A DNA stretch of 64,000 bases from Hydrangea macrophylla (GCA_033977485.1 CM066983.1:113622605-113686604); one strand, 5' to 3'; shown: positions 1 to 13,344, counted from the stretch's first letter. The notes: generated by a model from the letters alone, not told the origin. Translations and numbers: made by a program.

Positions 1-377
1 ACAACTCCCTGAAATGGCCAGTCGCGATGAATCAGGAAAATGCTCTAAATCTCTCATCTTCAATTCCATGAATTAACTGTTTTTGGGCGCATTTACGCAA
101 CTTCTTGTCAGGTACATGCGGACTTTTCCTCTTCGTACCATCATGGGCAAAATGCCGCAGCAGTAGGTTCTTTCTCATCTGTGTATGTGGAGATTAAGAA
201 ATAATTTTTTTTTATAATTATTATTATTATTTTTTTGGATAAATAAGAATAAGGAATGATGACTTCCGCTTTACTTGTGAAAGGTGAAAGGATATTTCAA
301 ACTGCAGTGTATGTACAGAAACCTTGTTAAGGGTGGAGGAAATAAATTTTTTTTTTTTTTCACTGAAATTAATTATA

Positions 378-688
378 GGGTAAATTACATTTTACACCCC
401 TGTAGTTTGGATGTAAAGTCATTTTAGGCCCTATAATTTTAATTTTGTCAATTTGGTCCTTATAGTTTCAGTTTAGGTTCAATGTACTATTAGGAGCATA
501 ATAGTAAATTTACTAAGAGAAATTACACTTTACAGACATATATAGAACCTAAAATTGTAAGGAAAATTGATGAATGGACTACATTGAACCTAAACTGAAA
601 CTGTAAGAATTAAATTGACAAAATTGAAACAACAGGTACCAAAATGACATAACAGCCAAACTATAAGGGTACGGAATGTAATATACCC
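378..688. mobile_element. MITE, Mutator-type, 9-bp TSD
   Basis: A 311-bp element with long imperfect inverted arms. The left end reads GGGTAAATTACATTTTACAC and the right end is its degenerate reverse complement, finishing in ATACCC. The 9-bp direct repeat TTAATTATA lies exactly at 369-377 and 689-697 and is the target duplication. A 9-bp TSD with long inverted arms and no coding capacity is the pattern of a MITE mobilised by a Mutator-like transposase. The arms still pair over much of the length around the centre at about 520-540. The flanks (1-368) hold only T-rich sequence and no gene I can support. Confidence 0.85.
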
Positions 689-1079
689 TTAATTATATTT
701 CTTTTCCACTCCATCTTAATTTAAAAAGATGTGATTGTTTGGATTTTTAACTTTCTCACGGTTTTTCAAAGATTTAGTTCCTTTTTTAAGTTAAAATATT
801 TACAGCTTTGCAAAAAGCAAAAAATGACTTAATTCAAAAAATAATTAATTTAAAAGAATAATGCTATGCTTTTCAAATTTTTATCCCAAAAGTGTGTTCC
901 AAATTATGTGACAGTGGGGTCAGGTCTAATACAGTGGGATCAATTAAATTTTGATTGGAAGTTGTTTACCCGACTCATTGTCACATTATCTGGGAAGCAC
1001 ATTTGGGATAAAAATTTGGGAAACATAGCATTACTCAATTTAAATACTTAACCGGATGGATTCTAAAATGCGTCATGAG

Positions 1080-1593
1080 CAGGGGCGGAACTGAGTGTAT
1101 AGTGGAGAGGGTGTCATGGCACCCCTCACATGTGGTAAATTGGTTTTACTAATATACATGTATGTGTTCTATGCCTCATATTTTGTTGTCTGTTGGCACC
1201 CCGAAACAAAAAAAAATCTGCTGCTACTCCCAAACAAAAAAATATGCTACTCCCTTAGTCATCTTAAACCATTTTATTGCTTTCTTTCAACTCTTAACTT
1301 CAACCACATATGTTTGAGAATCATTTGGGATACAAGATTTGAGCAGAATAGCATTTCTCTATATAATTAGACCACTCATTATGATCAACTCAACCCATCA
1401 CACAAAATAACCTTACATAGTAAATTTGTAGTCTTACTGATAAGAAAGGAAAAAAAAAAAAAAGTATACTCATGTATAAATAGAACCAAAAATATCGTCT
1501 CGGGAGCGCTGCCCCCGAACCTTGTGCGTCATTGTTAGATAACATGCATAGTAACTCGACACCCTTAAAGATAAATTCCTAATTCCGCCCCTG
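1080..1593. mobile_element. Non-autonomous CAGGGGCGGA element, 8-bp TSD
   Basis: Ends are CAGGGGCGGAACT on the left and AATTCCGCCCCTG on the right, a 12-13 bp terminal inverted repeat. The perfect 8-bp duplication GTCATGAG sits at 1072-1079 and 1594-1601, which fits a hAT-like transposition event. The 514-bp interior has short open frames but no recognisable protein. It carries a GC-rich hairpin-like stretch (about 1500-1521) that recurs elsewhere in the window. The same terminal family occurs at 32863-34159, and single ends resembling it are visible near 3494 and 19730. Confidence 0.8.
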
Positions 1594-1861
1594 GTCATGA
1601 GATGGAGAAACATAGGAATTTTTAAAATTTTATATTTGTGGCTTCACTTGAATAGTGCTCTAAAATGCACGGTGATTTTACTACCAAGAGCCATTACAGC
1701 TTTCACTTTTTTTTTTTTTCTTTTTTGCTTCACTTGAATGAATGCAAGACACACACAGAAACACACTCACTGTTTGAGCTCAAGCAATGGTTTCCTTAAC
1801 TGAGTTTTAGCTTTGAAGGTGAACAAAATCATGTTCTTCACTATTTTCTCCAATGTGAGTA

Positions 1862-2238
1862 AATATGTCCGAAGTAGGAGAAGATCTAACCAGTAGCTAG
1901 AATCACGTTGGAATACAGTTATTTCCCACCCGAAGGCCATGATTGGACTCCCAAATCTGGTGGAGTTTGCAAACAAACATTGTAATTGCAAACATTAAAA
2001 TTCAGCACTTAATTTTCAATAACAACCCTTGAAATTAGCCACCCGAAGGCCTTGATTAACAATATGTCCGAAGTAGGAGAAGATCTAACCAGGAGCTAGA
2101 ATCACGTTGGAATACAGTTATCTCCCACCCGAAGGCCTTGATTGGACTCCCAAATCTGGAGTTTGCAAACAAACATTGTAATTGCAAACATTAAAATTCA
2201 GCACTTAATTTTCAATAACAACCCTTGAAATTAGCCAA
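1862..2238. repeat. Direct tandem repeat, two ~180-200 bp units
   Basis: The segment beginning AATATGTCCGAAGTAGGAGA occurs at about 1862 and again at 2061. Both copies run through a shared CACCCGAAGGCC motif to the tract ending AACCCTTGAAATTAGCC. The copies differ by a few substitutions and a small indel (TGGTGGAG versus TGGAG), so the duplication is recent. No coding potential was seen in either unit. Confidence 0.85.
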
Positions 2239-4191
2239 ATGACAATTTGTGGTGTATATCAAGAAAAAGTGATTCAATAAGTTTACAAATGATGCGGTAA
2301 TGAAATAAACGATTTCAGAATATGAAACCCCACCGCGAGTATATTTAAAATATAACAGGCTTAATTAAATATATAATATTATCTTTTGTGAATGTTCTTT
2401 TTATGCTTACACTAGCCCCCGACCGGAAATCCTGCCGCCCTTGGCTCTGAGCCTCGTGCACCAGGCTATGACTACTGCAGAGCTTAGAAGGGATTGAGCA
2501 AGCATACATGGAAGTGAATGATACTGTAATTGATATATCTATAATCTATATCTATACCTATGTCTATAATATATATATATATATATATAAGTGCACCGAT
2601 GGCCTTAAGTGTTTTGAACTTTTATCAATTGGTGCACTTTTGCTTAAGTAGTTTTTTTTTAGAGTTTTATTAAGTTTAGTATGCCTTTTTTTTTTGGTCC
2701 GTCTATAAGAGTCCTACAATTATACAATTTAATAACAACATTAAAGTTTTTTTTTTCCTTTACAATTGCCACATGGTCAACCTTCAAAATTCATGATTTG
2801 CAATACATCCTCAACCTTAAAACTCTATTAGTTCTTTTACTAAAGGACTAGAAGTTCATGCTTTTTTTTTTCTTTTTTTTTTTTCCAAAAAAAAAAAAAA
2901 AAATTCACATTTTTTTTCTCTAGGTTGTTTTTAATGTTGGTTCGTACCAACTAAAGGCTTAATTACGTCCACCATTTAATTCCACGACCATCATATATCC
3001 TACTGAAAATCAATTTCTATTTTTATTGTTCATAATTGTGAAGGACTCTCCTTTTATGAGTTCTCAATTACATTGGCTCTTCTTACAAATTGTGAAGAAC
3101 TCCTTTTATAAGGTCTCCATTACATCGGCGCTTCTTACAATTTCTAAGACTCCTGATAAAAATCAACTTCTAATTGACTTCTAATTGTTGTTTTATTAGC
3201 TACAAATTAAGAACTCTCAACTTATTAGGCCAACTATATTGATTCATACTAGGAATCCTATAAAGAAGTTTTAAACGCTGATTGGGTGAGCATGTAGAGC
3301 CCATCACTTTTTATCTCTTGTAAGGACTTTTTTGCTTAGTGATTTTTGTAAGAGTTTTAATAAGTTTGATATGCTATTTTTTTTTGTTCCGTCCACAATA
3401 GTATAACTTAATAACATCATTAAAGTTTTTTTTCCTTTCACAATTGCTACATGATAAGCGGCCCTTAAAAGAAGAAAAAATGGCACACATTCAAGGGCGG
3501 AGCCACAATTTTTTATTAGGGGGGCGGGGATTGGAAGGGTGTGCATACAATGACGAAGTTATATATACAGGGTTTCAGGGTCAGCTCCCCCTAGACGATT
3601 TTTTTGAGTATATTAATACATAGTTATGGGTAATATATATTAACTTCATATTACTATTTTTTAATCATAGGAATTGATAGCTTATTATAATTTGTTAACA
3701 TTGACCGAAGATAGAACAATTTGGGTTATGCTAAATTGAAAAGTGATAAGAAAAGGTAATGAGACAAATATACAAGGAGGGCTAACTTATATTTGGGACA
3801 AATTATTACACATAAAGTTTATTTTTCAAAATTTAAGGGGGGCTAATTACATATATTACATATAATATATATATATATATATACCATATCATACTGGCCC
3901 ATGCTACAAAAATGATAGCAATGCACAGTGTGTTTTCACAAATGAATTATAACCAAAGTTCATAAAGAACTTTAAGAGATTGGAGTGGTTGTAATCAAAC
4001 TAAGAATAACAAAAGTTGGTTGACTCATTCATTCTATATAACTTAAGTTTTATTTCCTCATCACTCACAGACACATAATTATAGAAGTGGTATATATATT
4101 GATTGGTTATGAATTGCATGTTATAGATATTGTACCATGTGATGAATCTATTGACAAAAAATTGGCCCTAGGTCATGTCAAATATCATTAA

Positions 4192-4371
4192 GAGAGCATT
4201 TTTGCTGACCCAAAAATGGTCATTCATTACTCACTCATGCCTTCACTGGGTGACATGTGTCACATTTCAGTAATTATATTGATGATACATGGGCAAAATG
4301 GGAATGGAATGAGACACATGTCACCCAACTAAGGCCTGGGTAAGCATTTTTGGGTGAGCAAAAAGGCTCTC
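4192..4371. mobile_element. MITE, 9-bp TSD (TATCATTAA)
   Basis: A 180-bp foldback with ends GAGAGCATTTTTGCTGACCC and a right arm that ends in GGCTCTC. The 9-bp repeat TATCATTAA is exact at 4183-4191 and 4372-4380. The inner arms pair through the shared GACA(C/T)GTGTC-type stretch. A related half-element without a matching second arm is visible at about 9350-9420. The 9-bp TSD places it with Mutator-like MITEs. Confidence 0.85.
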
Positions 4372-6154
4372 TATCATTAATTAATATTGTCTTTTTGTTT
4401 TCTTTCCCCTATTTTGTATTTGATCTTTAGTACTTATAATATGAGTACCAGTCAGAAAATAAGTAAAAATGTCAACTGTTATTTCTTAGATTTGGTTTGA
4501 ATCAATCTGTAAGACTGTAAAGGCAAACATTTTCAGGTAGATCATAGATAGATGGGTGAGAGAAGTTATTCAATGGTTCGGGACTATTGTCACGTGGTGG
4601 TCCCGACTAATACGAGACTGTCATGTAGCAAAGTTGTCTGTTTTATGAGAGACAAAAACTTTACACTTGACCACTAATCAGTCCACTACTGGTCGGGATC
4701 ACCACTTGATGGGTAGTGAGCTATCCTATCAAAAGTTATACTAACGTTAGTATCACAAATATACATGTAAAATAATAATTTTAAAACAAAGAACAAACTA
4801 TATAAAACCACCATACTATACGAGTGCCGAAATATAAACCATTTATTTGTATATGTACACGCAACTAAAATAAGGTTAGTTCAACACTCTTGATCTAACA
4901 ATACAATCATACAAGGTTTTCGTATTTGCATTCTTATGATTATGATGATATGATTATATATTTCGTGCTTGCAAATAAATGTTGTCTAAAAAATCACATT
5001 ATATAGAAGTTTCATATTTATTTTGTTCATTACTATAATCCATTTAAATCTAACAATTGCTAATTAGTGTTACTAAACAAGGTATAAATAGCATTTTTAA
5101 CACTAAAGTGGTTAACATATTTACATAATTGGATTATATAAACTATAACTATTTTAACAATATGAATTGCTTTGAAAACCACATTTTTATTTTGACATAA
5201 TTTTTGCAAATTCTCAGTTTTGTATTGACATAACTTTGTTTGAGTTTACAATTAATTTCCTATGTTTATGATGTTGTATTATATTTTATTCAGAACATCA
5301 ATATTAAGCGTCACTCTATATAGAAAAATAATCTTTAATTCTTTGTTTTTCTTCTAACACAGATACGAACAGCCATTTATAATTTGAGATTTAATACAAG
5401 AGTGCAATCATACAATTTTTAAGAATGTTTTATTATTTATTGAATAATTAAATATTCTGAGATGAAAATTTGGTGCAGTTTGACTTACAGAATAGAGTTT
5501 AGATTGTTCTAATTTTTTTATTTAAAAAAAAGTAAGTTAATTTCATATAACAGAAAGCTCATTGAACAATTTTATGAATTTTTTTATACAATTTGATCAA
5601 AACAAAAAATTATATCAATTACAAGAGATGTATTTTGCACTATATTTGGTAGTTGACTTTATTTGACATTTGATATAAACATATGTATTGGTTCTTATAA
5701 TAATATCAAATGTAAACTACCATACCTCTGATATCTAAACAGTATAGTTGACTTAAATAGCAATCGATATTTATGTTACAAAATATTGACTTAAAAAATG
5801 ATATATTTATAGGTTATATAGAATAATTATGCAGCTCAACCAAAAGCTATAAAAACTTAATGAAAATAAGGTCATCTATATGACCATATAAGTAGCATGA
5901 ACGGAACATATTCAAAATTGTGAGAATTTTTTCTAACAAAATTAAGACATAATTAAAGCAAACAATTAGGAAGTGTTTTGAGTACCTCACATTACACTTG
6001 AAAGATATTTTATGATCTAAACAATTTAATATTAGACGTTTGATTAGATTCTTCTACATTTGAATTTTTTTCAAAAAGATGTTAAGAAGTTATTTGTACT
6101 AGCTGTCAAAGTGTTTAGCCAATTTGATCCTTCAAGGGATTTATTAATATCTAC

Positions 6155-6318
6155 GAGTAATTCTTTGGTGACAACTTTCATACAACTTTCATACAACCAT
6201 CTAAAAAGATGTATCTATCTCTCTCCTGTGATGTCACTAGACCCCACAGTGACACAAGAGAGAGATAGACACATCTTTTAAGAGGTTGTATGAAAGTTGT
6301 CACCAAAGAATTACCCTC
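6155..6318. mobile_element. MITE, family A, 9-bp TSD (AATATCTAC)
   Basis: A strong foldback. The arm TTCTTTGGTGACAACTTTCA pairs with its reverse complement ending TGTCACCAAAGAA, and the centre carries GTGATGTCACT..CCCCACAGTGACAC. The perfect 9-bp duplication AATATCTAC is at 6146-6154 and 6319-6327. Sister copies lie at about 20708, 26213 and 27475. It is non-coding; a short open frame through it is an accident. Confidence 0.87.
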
Positions 6319-8158
6319 AATATCTACTCTCTTGCACACCAATCACGTACAAAGCACGTGTTTGTTTGACTCGTGTATATATCTATAATCTATAATATAT
6401 ATAAATGTACCAATGTGCATAAGTGTTTTACACTTTTATCAATGGGTGCACTTTTACTTAACTATTTTCCTTAGAATTTAGAGTTTTAAAAGTTTAGTAT
6501 ACCACTTTTTTATTTGTAGTGTGTCCATGTCATAAGAGTCCTACAACTTAATAACAACATCTATGTGTTTTGTTGGTTTTTTCTTTTTGGACTCTAGAAT
6601 AAACTAAATCTATTGTTTTTTTTTTTTCGTTTTGTTGAACTTTTTTTTTTTTTTTTTTATAAAAAAACCTCTTTTTGTATATATATTATATACGTATGCA
6701 TATTTGTATGTTATGTGTATGTTTATTTGCCTCATAGATCAACTTTCATTTTGTTGGACTCTAGAATAAACTAAATCCATTAGTTTTTTTTTTTTTTTTT
6801 CTTTTTCTTGGACTTTTTTTTTTATAACCTCTTCTTGTATATATTATATGCGTATGTATATTTATTTGTTATGTGTATGTTTATGTGCAGAGATAGATCA
6901 ACAAATATTACAAATCTAGATCGTAGCGGTCATTTTGGTAAATTCATTTGTGGGACGGTTTTTGTATTTTAGATATAAAGCAACTGATAATTACCGATGC
7001 CCATAAGTGGTTTACACTTTTATCAATCGGTGCACTTTCACTTAAGTAATTTTCTTAAAGTTTTAACAACTTTAGTATACCATTTTTTTTTTGGGGTCCG
7101 TCCATGATAATCCTAACTTTTTATTTTTTTGCTTTGGATATATCATGTTATATACAATCCCTACAATTTTACAACTCCTTAATATTAATGGTATTCGACA
7201 TTAATCCTATTGTGTATTGCAACTCCTTCCAAACAACTCAAGTTCCCATCGGAATTTACAAATAAAAAATAAAAATAAAAAAAGAAAAGAAAAAAGTCAA
7301 TCACACTTTAGTTCAAATATGACTCTTTTTTAAATACGCCCCTAAACTATAAAACTTGACAAACTAACTCCCCTCAACTATTGCATTTTTCTCTAAAACC
7401 CCGTCCATTAGAATTTTGTCCCAAAAAAGAACGCTTTTTTTTTCTTTTTCTTTTTTTAAATTTATATTTTATTTTTTTATTATCATGTGAGCAACATATG
7501 ATACAAACTATTAGCAGCATGATATCTATTTGTCCATTCTTGGAGCCATTGGAAATTTTATGACAAAAATATCCTTTGTTGCATAATAATTGCCCTTTGT
7601 TGTACACCAAATTTTAGGCAATTTTGTTCTTAAAATTTCAACGACTCAAAGAAGAAACAAAAATGTTATGTTGTTAACACTTTTATATTAGTAACATGAT
7701 ACAAAAGTAATCAATTTTTTAACTACAACCTAACAGAAGGGCTGTTAGTGAAAAGTTAAAATAGTTGATAGGGTCAATTTGTTGAGTTTTTATAGTTGAG
7801 AGCAATTGAAAATGGTCATAGTTGAAGGGGTGTTAGTGTAATAACCCCTCTTTTCTTTTCTTTTTTTGGGCTCCACGTTTGGTTACTTGAATGATGGATT
7901 AGTAACATATATATCTCTTAAAGAGTTATAATAAATGTCTATGAAGAATTTTAGGACTCTTAACTAAATTCCTATTACCAATTTCTTAGTAGTATATGAT
8001 TCTTTTTACACTCGCGAAGTTTAAAAATTTTACCTTCCAATTATAAATCTTGCATTCAGCCTTCAATTAATACAAATATTTGAGAGCTAATCCATCTAAA
8101 AGCTCACATTTAATCAGTAGCTAATTAATAGAAGAATTTTAGTAATTGAACACATTTG

Positions 8159-8336
8159 GGCAAAGTTCCTTAGTTGTACATGGTTTGTTAGATTCCTCTC
8201 ACAATTGTGAGACCCTAATTAACTAGAAAATAAATAAATCAATAAATAAAATAATTTTAAACATTATTTTTTTTAATCCCTAGACCAACTGTTGTGAGAG
8301 GGAACCTAACAAACCACACTTAAAGAACTTTACCCA
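8159..8336. mobile_element. Foldback MITE
   Basis: The left arm GGGCAAAGTTCCTTAGTTG and a right arm ending TTAAAGAACTTTACCC are inverted copies. A second inner block (GGTTTGTTAGATTCC against GGAACCTAACAAACC) and central CTCACAATTGTGAG / GTTGTGAGAG also pair. No convincing target duplication was found, so only the inverted-repeat structure is claimed. Confidence 0.65.
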
Positions 8337-8589
8337 AGTATGTTCCTTGAGTAACTGTGTAACAATTTTTTGCTTCTTTGATTAAAGTGGACCAGAATGG
8401 ATTAATTGAGTATTGGATCATTGGATGAAACAAAGTCCAATCTAAATTAGGATAAATATGGAAATCAAGTATTAGGAATAAATAAAGGAATTGTGTACTA
8501 GAAATTAATCGTGTAGAAGAATAACATGAATTCACAAGCCTCTCAGTCCCATGTTTACTTTTGGCCCTATTTGTTAAGACGTTATTTTA

Positions 8590-8591
<2 letters not shown>

Positions 8592-8629
<38 letters not shown>
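8592..8629. repeat. (CT)n microsatellite
   Basis: An uninterrupted run of about 18 CT units followed by poly-T. It creates a low-complexity open frame that is not a gene. Confidence 0.95.
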
Positions 8630-10997
8630 TTTTTTTTTTTGGACTAGAAGACTAATGATAGTATTAAAGAACCTACTGGTATTATCTAATTTCTATTATA
8701 CGTCTCCACTTCCCAAGTTCTCTTTAGCCTTGGACATTTTTTTTACACTTTAATTAAGATTCACAAAACAGTCTACTCTTCGTGTTCTCTTAATAATGTG
8801 CTATGATGAACTAAACACGATTGATCTTTACACAAGTGTGCACTTTCAAACTTTGCATTAAAGGTAATTATTATTCCTTACTCTTCTATTCATTCATTCA
8901 ACTTACTTATAAATTTCATTCTCATTACTATTAATGTAATATTTTCAATAACTTAATGGTCAAAATGAAAACAAAAAAACTATTAGTTATAGTAACATTA
9001 GTCCCCTTCTCATGACGGGACTTCTATTTACAGTTATTGGATTCATTTTTCATTAAGGGTACTGAAGTAATTTCACAGACATAAAACTATACACATCAAA
9101 TCCTGATATCAATTCTTAGTATTACATAACTCTTTTTAAAGAATCTTGATTTGTTTTATTCTTCTTCTTCTTTTCTTTTTTCTTTTTTGGAGCTCTATGA
9201 TGAGTCACTTACGATTTTGTTTATTCTATACCAACAATAATATAGGTAACTTCTATCAAACCTATTCTAGGTAAGATATGCATTCAAAAAATTTTAGGAT
9301 TCAATTTCAACCACTTTAATATTTGGTTACCCATTTAACATAGAGTGCATTTTTCTCACTCTTGCTTATTCACCACTACCATGATGACATGTGTTCTATT
9401 CCATTCCCATTTTACCCATGCGTTTAGCAACACAATTATTGAATGTAAAACTTAATTGAGTATTTTTCTTTATGAAAAGTTACTATTGTTAACTTTATTA
9501 ACAATAATTCGTAGAATTGTTATCATTGTTTAAGTTCCACAAGAAAGATATGAAGTTAGCTAGACAAATTTAGCTTGTGATTATAACCAATTAAATGGTA
9601 AAATAAAATTTTAAGCACATTTTTTGTACAATACATTTGATAATGTACCACTTAATTGAAAGAGTCACCACACTTAATTCTGCCATATGGGATACCATAT
9701 CCTTTTGTAAGCATCTCTTTGTGACTCTAGCATTACTCTAATTGAAAATGCAACCAAAAATCCATTGAATATCTTAATTGAAAAAATTCGACTAGAAATA
9801 ATCACTAATTGCAGTATATTTCAATACTTAAAATACTCATGTGTTATGTACAGCAAATTCAACAGCTTAAAATTTCCAATACTTAAAATTCAACACTTAA
9901 TTTTCAATTTTATCAAATTAATGGATACCCTTAGGCCCTTTTTAGCTCATGAACAAAGGAAAATATTTTCCTTAGTGTTTTTGTTTCTTTCCTATCCCTC
10001 AATATGTGCACCAAATAGAGCCTAAAAGTCTCTTTCGATATAGATTATCAATACATTTTCAGAATTTTAGGACTTTAAATTAAATTAAAACTACCATCCT
10101 ATTAGTTTTTTCTATTTTGGTCTTAGTGGATTCCATTTTTTTCCCTTCTTCTGTCATGTTTCAATATCTTTTCTCTTTCTTTAGGTGAACTCCATGGATA
10201 AGCAATTACTTTCTAATGTCAATTCCCGTTATAAAATTTTTTCTTATGTGATTCTTTCAATTATATTGACAATTTGGCAATAGAGACTTTATGAAAAATT
10301 TTGGTTGAAGATTTTAAGAATTTTCAAGCCACACAGCACAAAAAGTTTGACCATCTTGAACGTAGAGGGCTCCATAAATCCTTTTTGTAGGAATCAAATT
10401 TTAATGTATATAATTTTTTTTTTAAGAAGCTAGATCATGATTGATTTGTAACTTATTCTAATTAGAACATATGAAATAATTTTATAGTTTAATAAATTAC
10501 TATACAAACACGATAAATTAATGAAATACTAACATATGTGGTCATACAATAAATAAATATATAGTCATTATTAAGTAATGAGCAAAGAAAATAGTAAATT
10601 CAAAATATTAAAGATGTAAGAAAGAATTCTAGCTAAGACACGTGGTAACAATTAAATAGCAACATAAAAAAATTATTATTGAACAAATAAACAAATGGTC
10701 TAAGAAGAATAATTCAACAATTTTTATTATTTTTACCCTATGAATTGATTGTTGTATGTGCCTTGTGTATCTTTTTTATTGTGGAAGTTGCATGAATTCT
10801 TCTTCTTCTTCTTCTTTTTATTTTTTATTTTTTTAATACCTAATTTAAGTGTTTTTTTTTAATCTTTTTTTTTTTTATCTTATTTTAATTTTTTTTTTAT
10901 TTTTTTTATTTTGGCTTACTGTTCCTAATTAGTTTTTAGACGAACACAGTTCACGTGCAACGCACGTGCGTTTAAACTAGTATATATATATATATAT

Positions 10998-11165
10998 ATA
11001 TGCAATAGTGAAACAGATTATACATCACAAAACAAGGTGCAATCCCTGAAGTAAAAAATTTCCTCAGTAGATGTTGGTGATATATGCAATAGTGAAACAG
11101 AATATACATCACAAAACAAGGTGCAATCCCTGAAGCAAAAAATTTCCTCAGTAGATGTTGGTGAT
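10998..11165. repeat. 84-bp tandem repeat, two units
   Basis: Two adjacent 84-bp units start at about 10998 and 11082, both containing CAATAGTGAAACAG and CTCAGTAGATGTTGGTGAT. They differ at only a few positions. They begin directly after the (TA)n tract that follows the Helitron 3' end. On the minus strand the repeat gives a duplicated peptide in an open frame of 110 codons, which I regard as a by-product of the duplication. Confidence 0.9.
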
Positions 11166-11933
11166 ACATAATTACATTCAATTTATGAATTCCAAACCAA
11201 AATGTTAATTTAAGATTTTTATAAATAACTACAAAAATTAGTCTATCCATTGGCAAAAATGATAAGATAGATTTTTTTAACCACACTAGAAATAAAGGAG
11301 TCATAGTTAAATGAAAAAAAAAAACTTAATTACATACTCCGGTGAAAATCAGTGTAGATATCCCTGTCTGTTGATATGAAATGAATTGCTCTCCAAACAA
11401 AATTAAGGGGTGAAAATAATTTTTTTTAAAAAAAAAAGAGAAGGAAAGAAGACAGGTTAAATAACTTACAAACACAAACATACAACAAATTTAAGAGGCT
11501 CCCCAATGAGGCTTATTTGAAGAGGAAAAGGATATGTCAGAGTCAAATTAACAGGAGTATTGAGCTGAATGAATATGAATGCTTCCCATCCACTAACAAT
11601 GAAGGACAACAACCCATATGACTAATGAGAGGATTGTGGAGCTTTTGGAGGAAGCAAGGATTAATCTCCTAAACATGTTTAATACAGAAGAGAAGAAGTC
11701 CAAATGAGGCACAAGAAGGATGTAGGGGGTGCAAAAGATAAGGTGTTCGTGCTTGCGAATGATATTTACAGAATGCACTCTCATCACCTATTGTAATCAA
11801 ATTATTTAATATAAGATTCCATTTTAATACATTTTTTTTTTCCCAAACACTGGTTTTATGTTGAGACTATTAGTAAGGTACATCTACAAGATTTATAAAT
11901 ATTCAAAAATCTAAGACTAAGACTTAGTTTGGC

Positions 11934-12251
11934 CCCTATTTTGGTGCTTCTCCTTTTTTAAAACACAATTTCATGTTAATTCATTTGATAACTAGTTTAT
12001 GAGCTTTACAAAAATTGAATTTGGGACTTTTTTTTTTGGAGGGGGGGAGCTTTTAAAAGCTCCATTCTAGAGAGGAGCTTTTTTTTTTTTTTTTTGCTTG
12101 GACTAGAGAGGAGCTTTTAAAAGCTCAAGATTACCTTTTGGTTTGATGATGTCTTTTTGAAGAGTAGTGTGTCACTTATATAAAATTATCAAATAACTTA
12201 ATAATAAATTTCATAAACTCCTTTTAAAAAACCACGTAGGGACCAAACTAA
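11934..12251. mobile_element. Non-autonomous TIR element (TTAGTTTGGCCCC)
   Basis: Left end TTAGTTTGGCCCCTATTTT and right end GTAGGGACCAAACTAA are inverted copies. The flanks GACTAAGAC (11925-11933) and GCCTAAGTC (12252-12260) match at 7 of 9 positions, a decayed duplication. Independent support comes from 13840-14060, where a related copy of the surrounding sequence (ending 'aatgctggaaa') lacks the element, like an empty site. Similar subterminal sequence also occurs in the repeats at 43790 and 44300. Confidence 0.65.
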
Positions 12252-12578
12252 GCCTAAGTCTAGTGCTTTACAATCTTCCATTATACAATGCTGGAAAATT
12301 TGCAAAAAAAATTGCACAAACATGGAGTCCGCATTTTGATTTTTCATTGAAATTGAAGTAAAGTTAGTTCCATTTGTTTTCAAGACATGTACAATATGAG
12401 TATGAAGAAAGAGACAAGTTGCATTACGAAGTTGAGAGTCAATATAAAACAAACTTTGGGACCCACAGTGGCCTTCAACTTTTGTTGTTTGTGGGAAATG
12501 TTGATCCTGCATCGTGCGTAAAACATAAAAGCCTAATTGGAAACACATGTTTTTTTGGTGTTCATATAATCTGATACC

Positions 12579-12770
12579 TTAATACACATACCTCCCCTCA
12601 CGTTTCAAAAATCTCACTTATCTCCCTTATTTCTGAATTTTAGTGTTAGATCAATTCCCTTAAATTTTTCTAACAATTTGTTAAAGGAAGGGGGAGATTG
12701 ATACTAAAATTTAAAAATAAGGAAAGTAAATGAGATTTCTGAAATGTAAGGAGAGGTATGTGTATTAAGG
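12579..12770. mobile_element. Foldback MITE
   Basis: The outer arms TTAATACACATACCTC and GAGGTATGTGTATTAA are perfect reverse complements. Inner segments (TCAAAAATCTCA against TGAGATTTCTGAA, and TTAGTGTTAGATCAAT against ATTGATACTAAAA) also pair. No clear target duplication was found. There is no coding potential. Confidence 0.7.
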
Positions 12771-13027
12771 CCAAATCTCAAAGGGTAGGTGATATTTACC
12801 CAGAATCTAATGCAAAGGTATAGTTTCTCCTATAACAACAATCCAAATTTTGCGAAAACCAATTATGTTGACGTCCTGAAATGCCTATACCATAGGGGCT
12901 TCTCCCCTCATCCCGGACCTTATAGTATATACGTGGTGCGCACAAGTGTATATATATATGAATGATCTCCATTGGCCACCCTGAGAATTTCACAACACTC
13001 ACAATCTCCTCTACTCATTAAGTCAGT

Positions 13028-13029
<2 letters not shown>

Positions 13030-13094
<65 letters not shown>
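13030..13094. repeat. (CT)n microsatellite, ~32 units
   Basis: A long CT run ending in a short (CA)n tract. It generates spurious low-complexity open frames on both strands. Confidence 0.95.
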
Positions 13095-13096
<2 letters not shown>

Positions 13097-13344
13097 GCAC
13101 ACACACATACAAAGAAGAAGAATGCGGTCTATGATGAGTAAGTGTTGGAATCAAACAGAGAGAGGATTCTAATTTGAGTTTTACTCATCTCAAAATTACT
13201 CACCCATTGTTCATCAAACTCTCCCTGGCTATTGCAAATGGAACCCATGACATTTTAACATTAATTTTAATCCATATTTAATCCCGAGTCCCACTGCATT
13301 AAACAATAGGCGAGTTGAGTGAGCAAAAATGTATTCTTCTAATT

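Larger units (their letters stand above)
2538..6373 (+). mobile_element. Helitron-like element, degraded 3' end
   Basis: The proposed 5' end TCTATAATCTATA at 2538 is nearly the same as the one at 6382. Both are followed by a shared block including 'gtgcaccgatg' and 'cttttatcaat..ggtgcactttt'. The proposed 3' end has a small hairpin (CACGTacaaaGCACGTG, 6345-6361) followed by CTCG and T, a one-base departure from the Helitron CTAG|T terminus. There is no Rep/helicase coding sequence, so the element would be non-autonomous. It contains nested MITEs at 4192-4371 and 6155-6318 and a fragment of a GGGCGGAGCC element near 3494-3880. Boundaries are inferred from two similar ends, so confidence is moderate. 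Confidence 0.42.
6382..10980 (+). mobile_element. Helitron-like element, non-autonomous
   Basis: The 3' terminus is typical: a perfect 7-bp hairpin CACGTGC-AAC-GCACGTG at 10952-10968, then a short spacer, CTAG at 10977-10980, and T as the next host base. The suggested 5' end TCTATAATCTATA at 6382 matches that at 2538, but the assignment of this start is less secure. Internal repeats of the 5' block occur at about 6400-6560 and 6985-7110, which suggests stacked or rearranged copies. There is no Rep/helicase sequence; the interior is AT-rich with poly-T tracts, a (CT)n tract at 8592 and a MITE at 8159-8336. I see no host gene in it. Confidence 0.5.

Noticed and set aside
12198..12548. Open frame of 116 codons, minus strand
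   Set aside because: Crosses the border of the TIR element at 11934-12251 and has no family similarity I can see.
12920..13172. Arg-Glu and Ser-Leu repeat open frames
   Set aside because: Translations of the (CT)n microsatellite.
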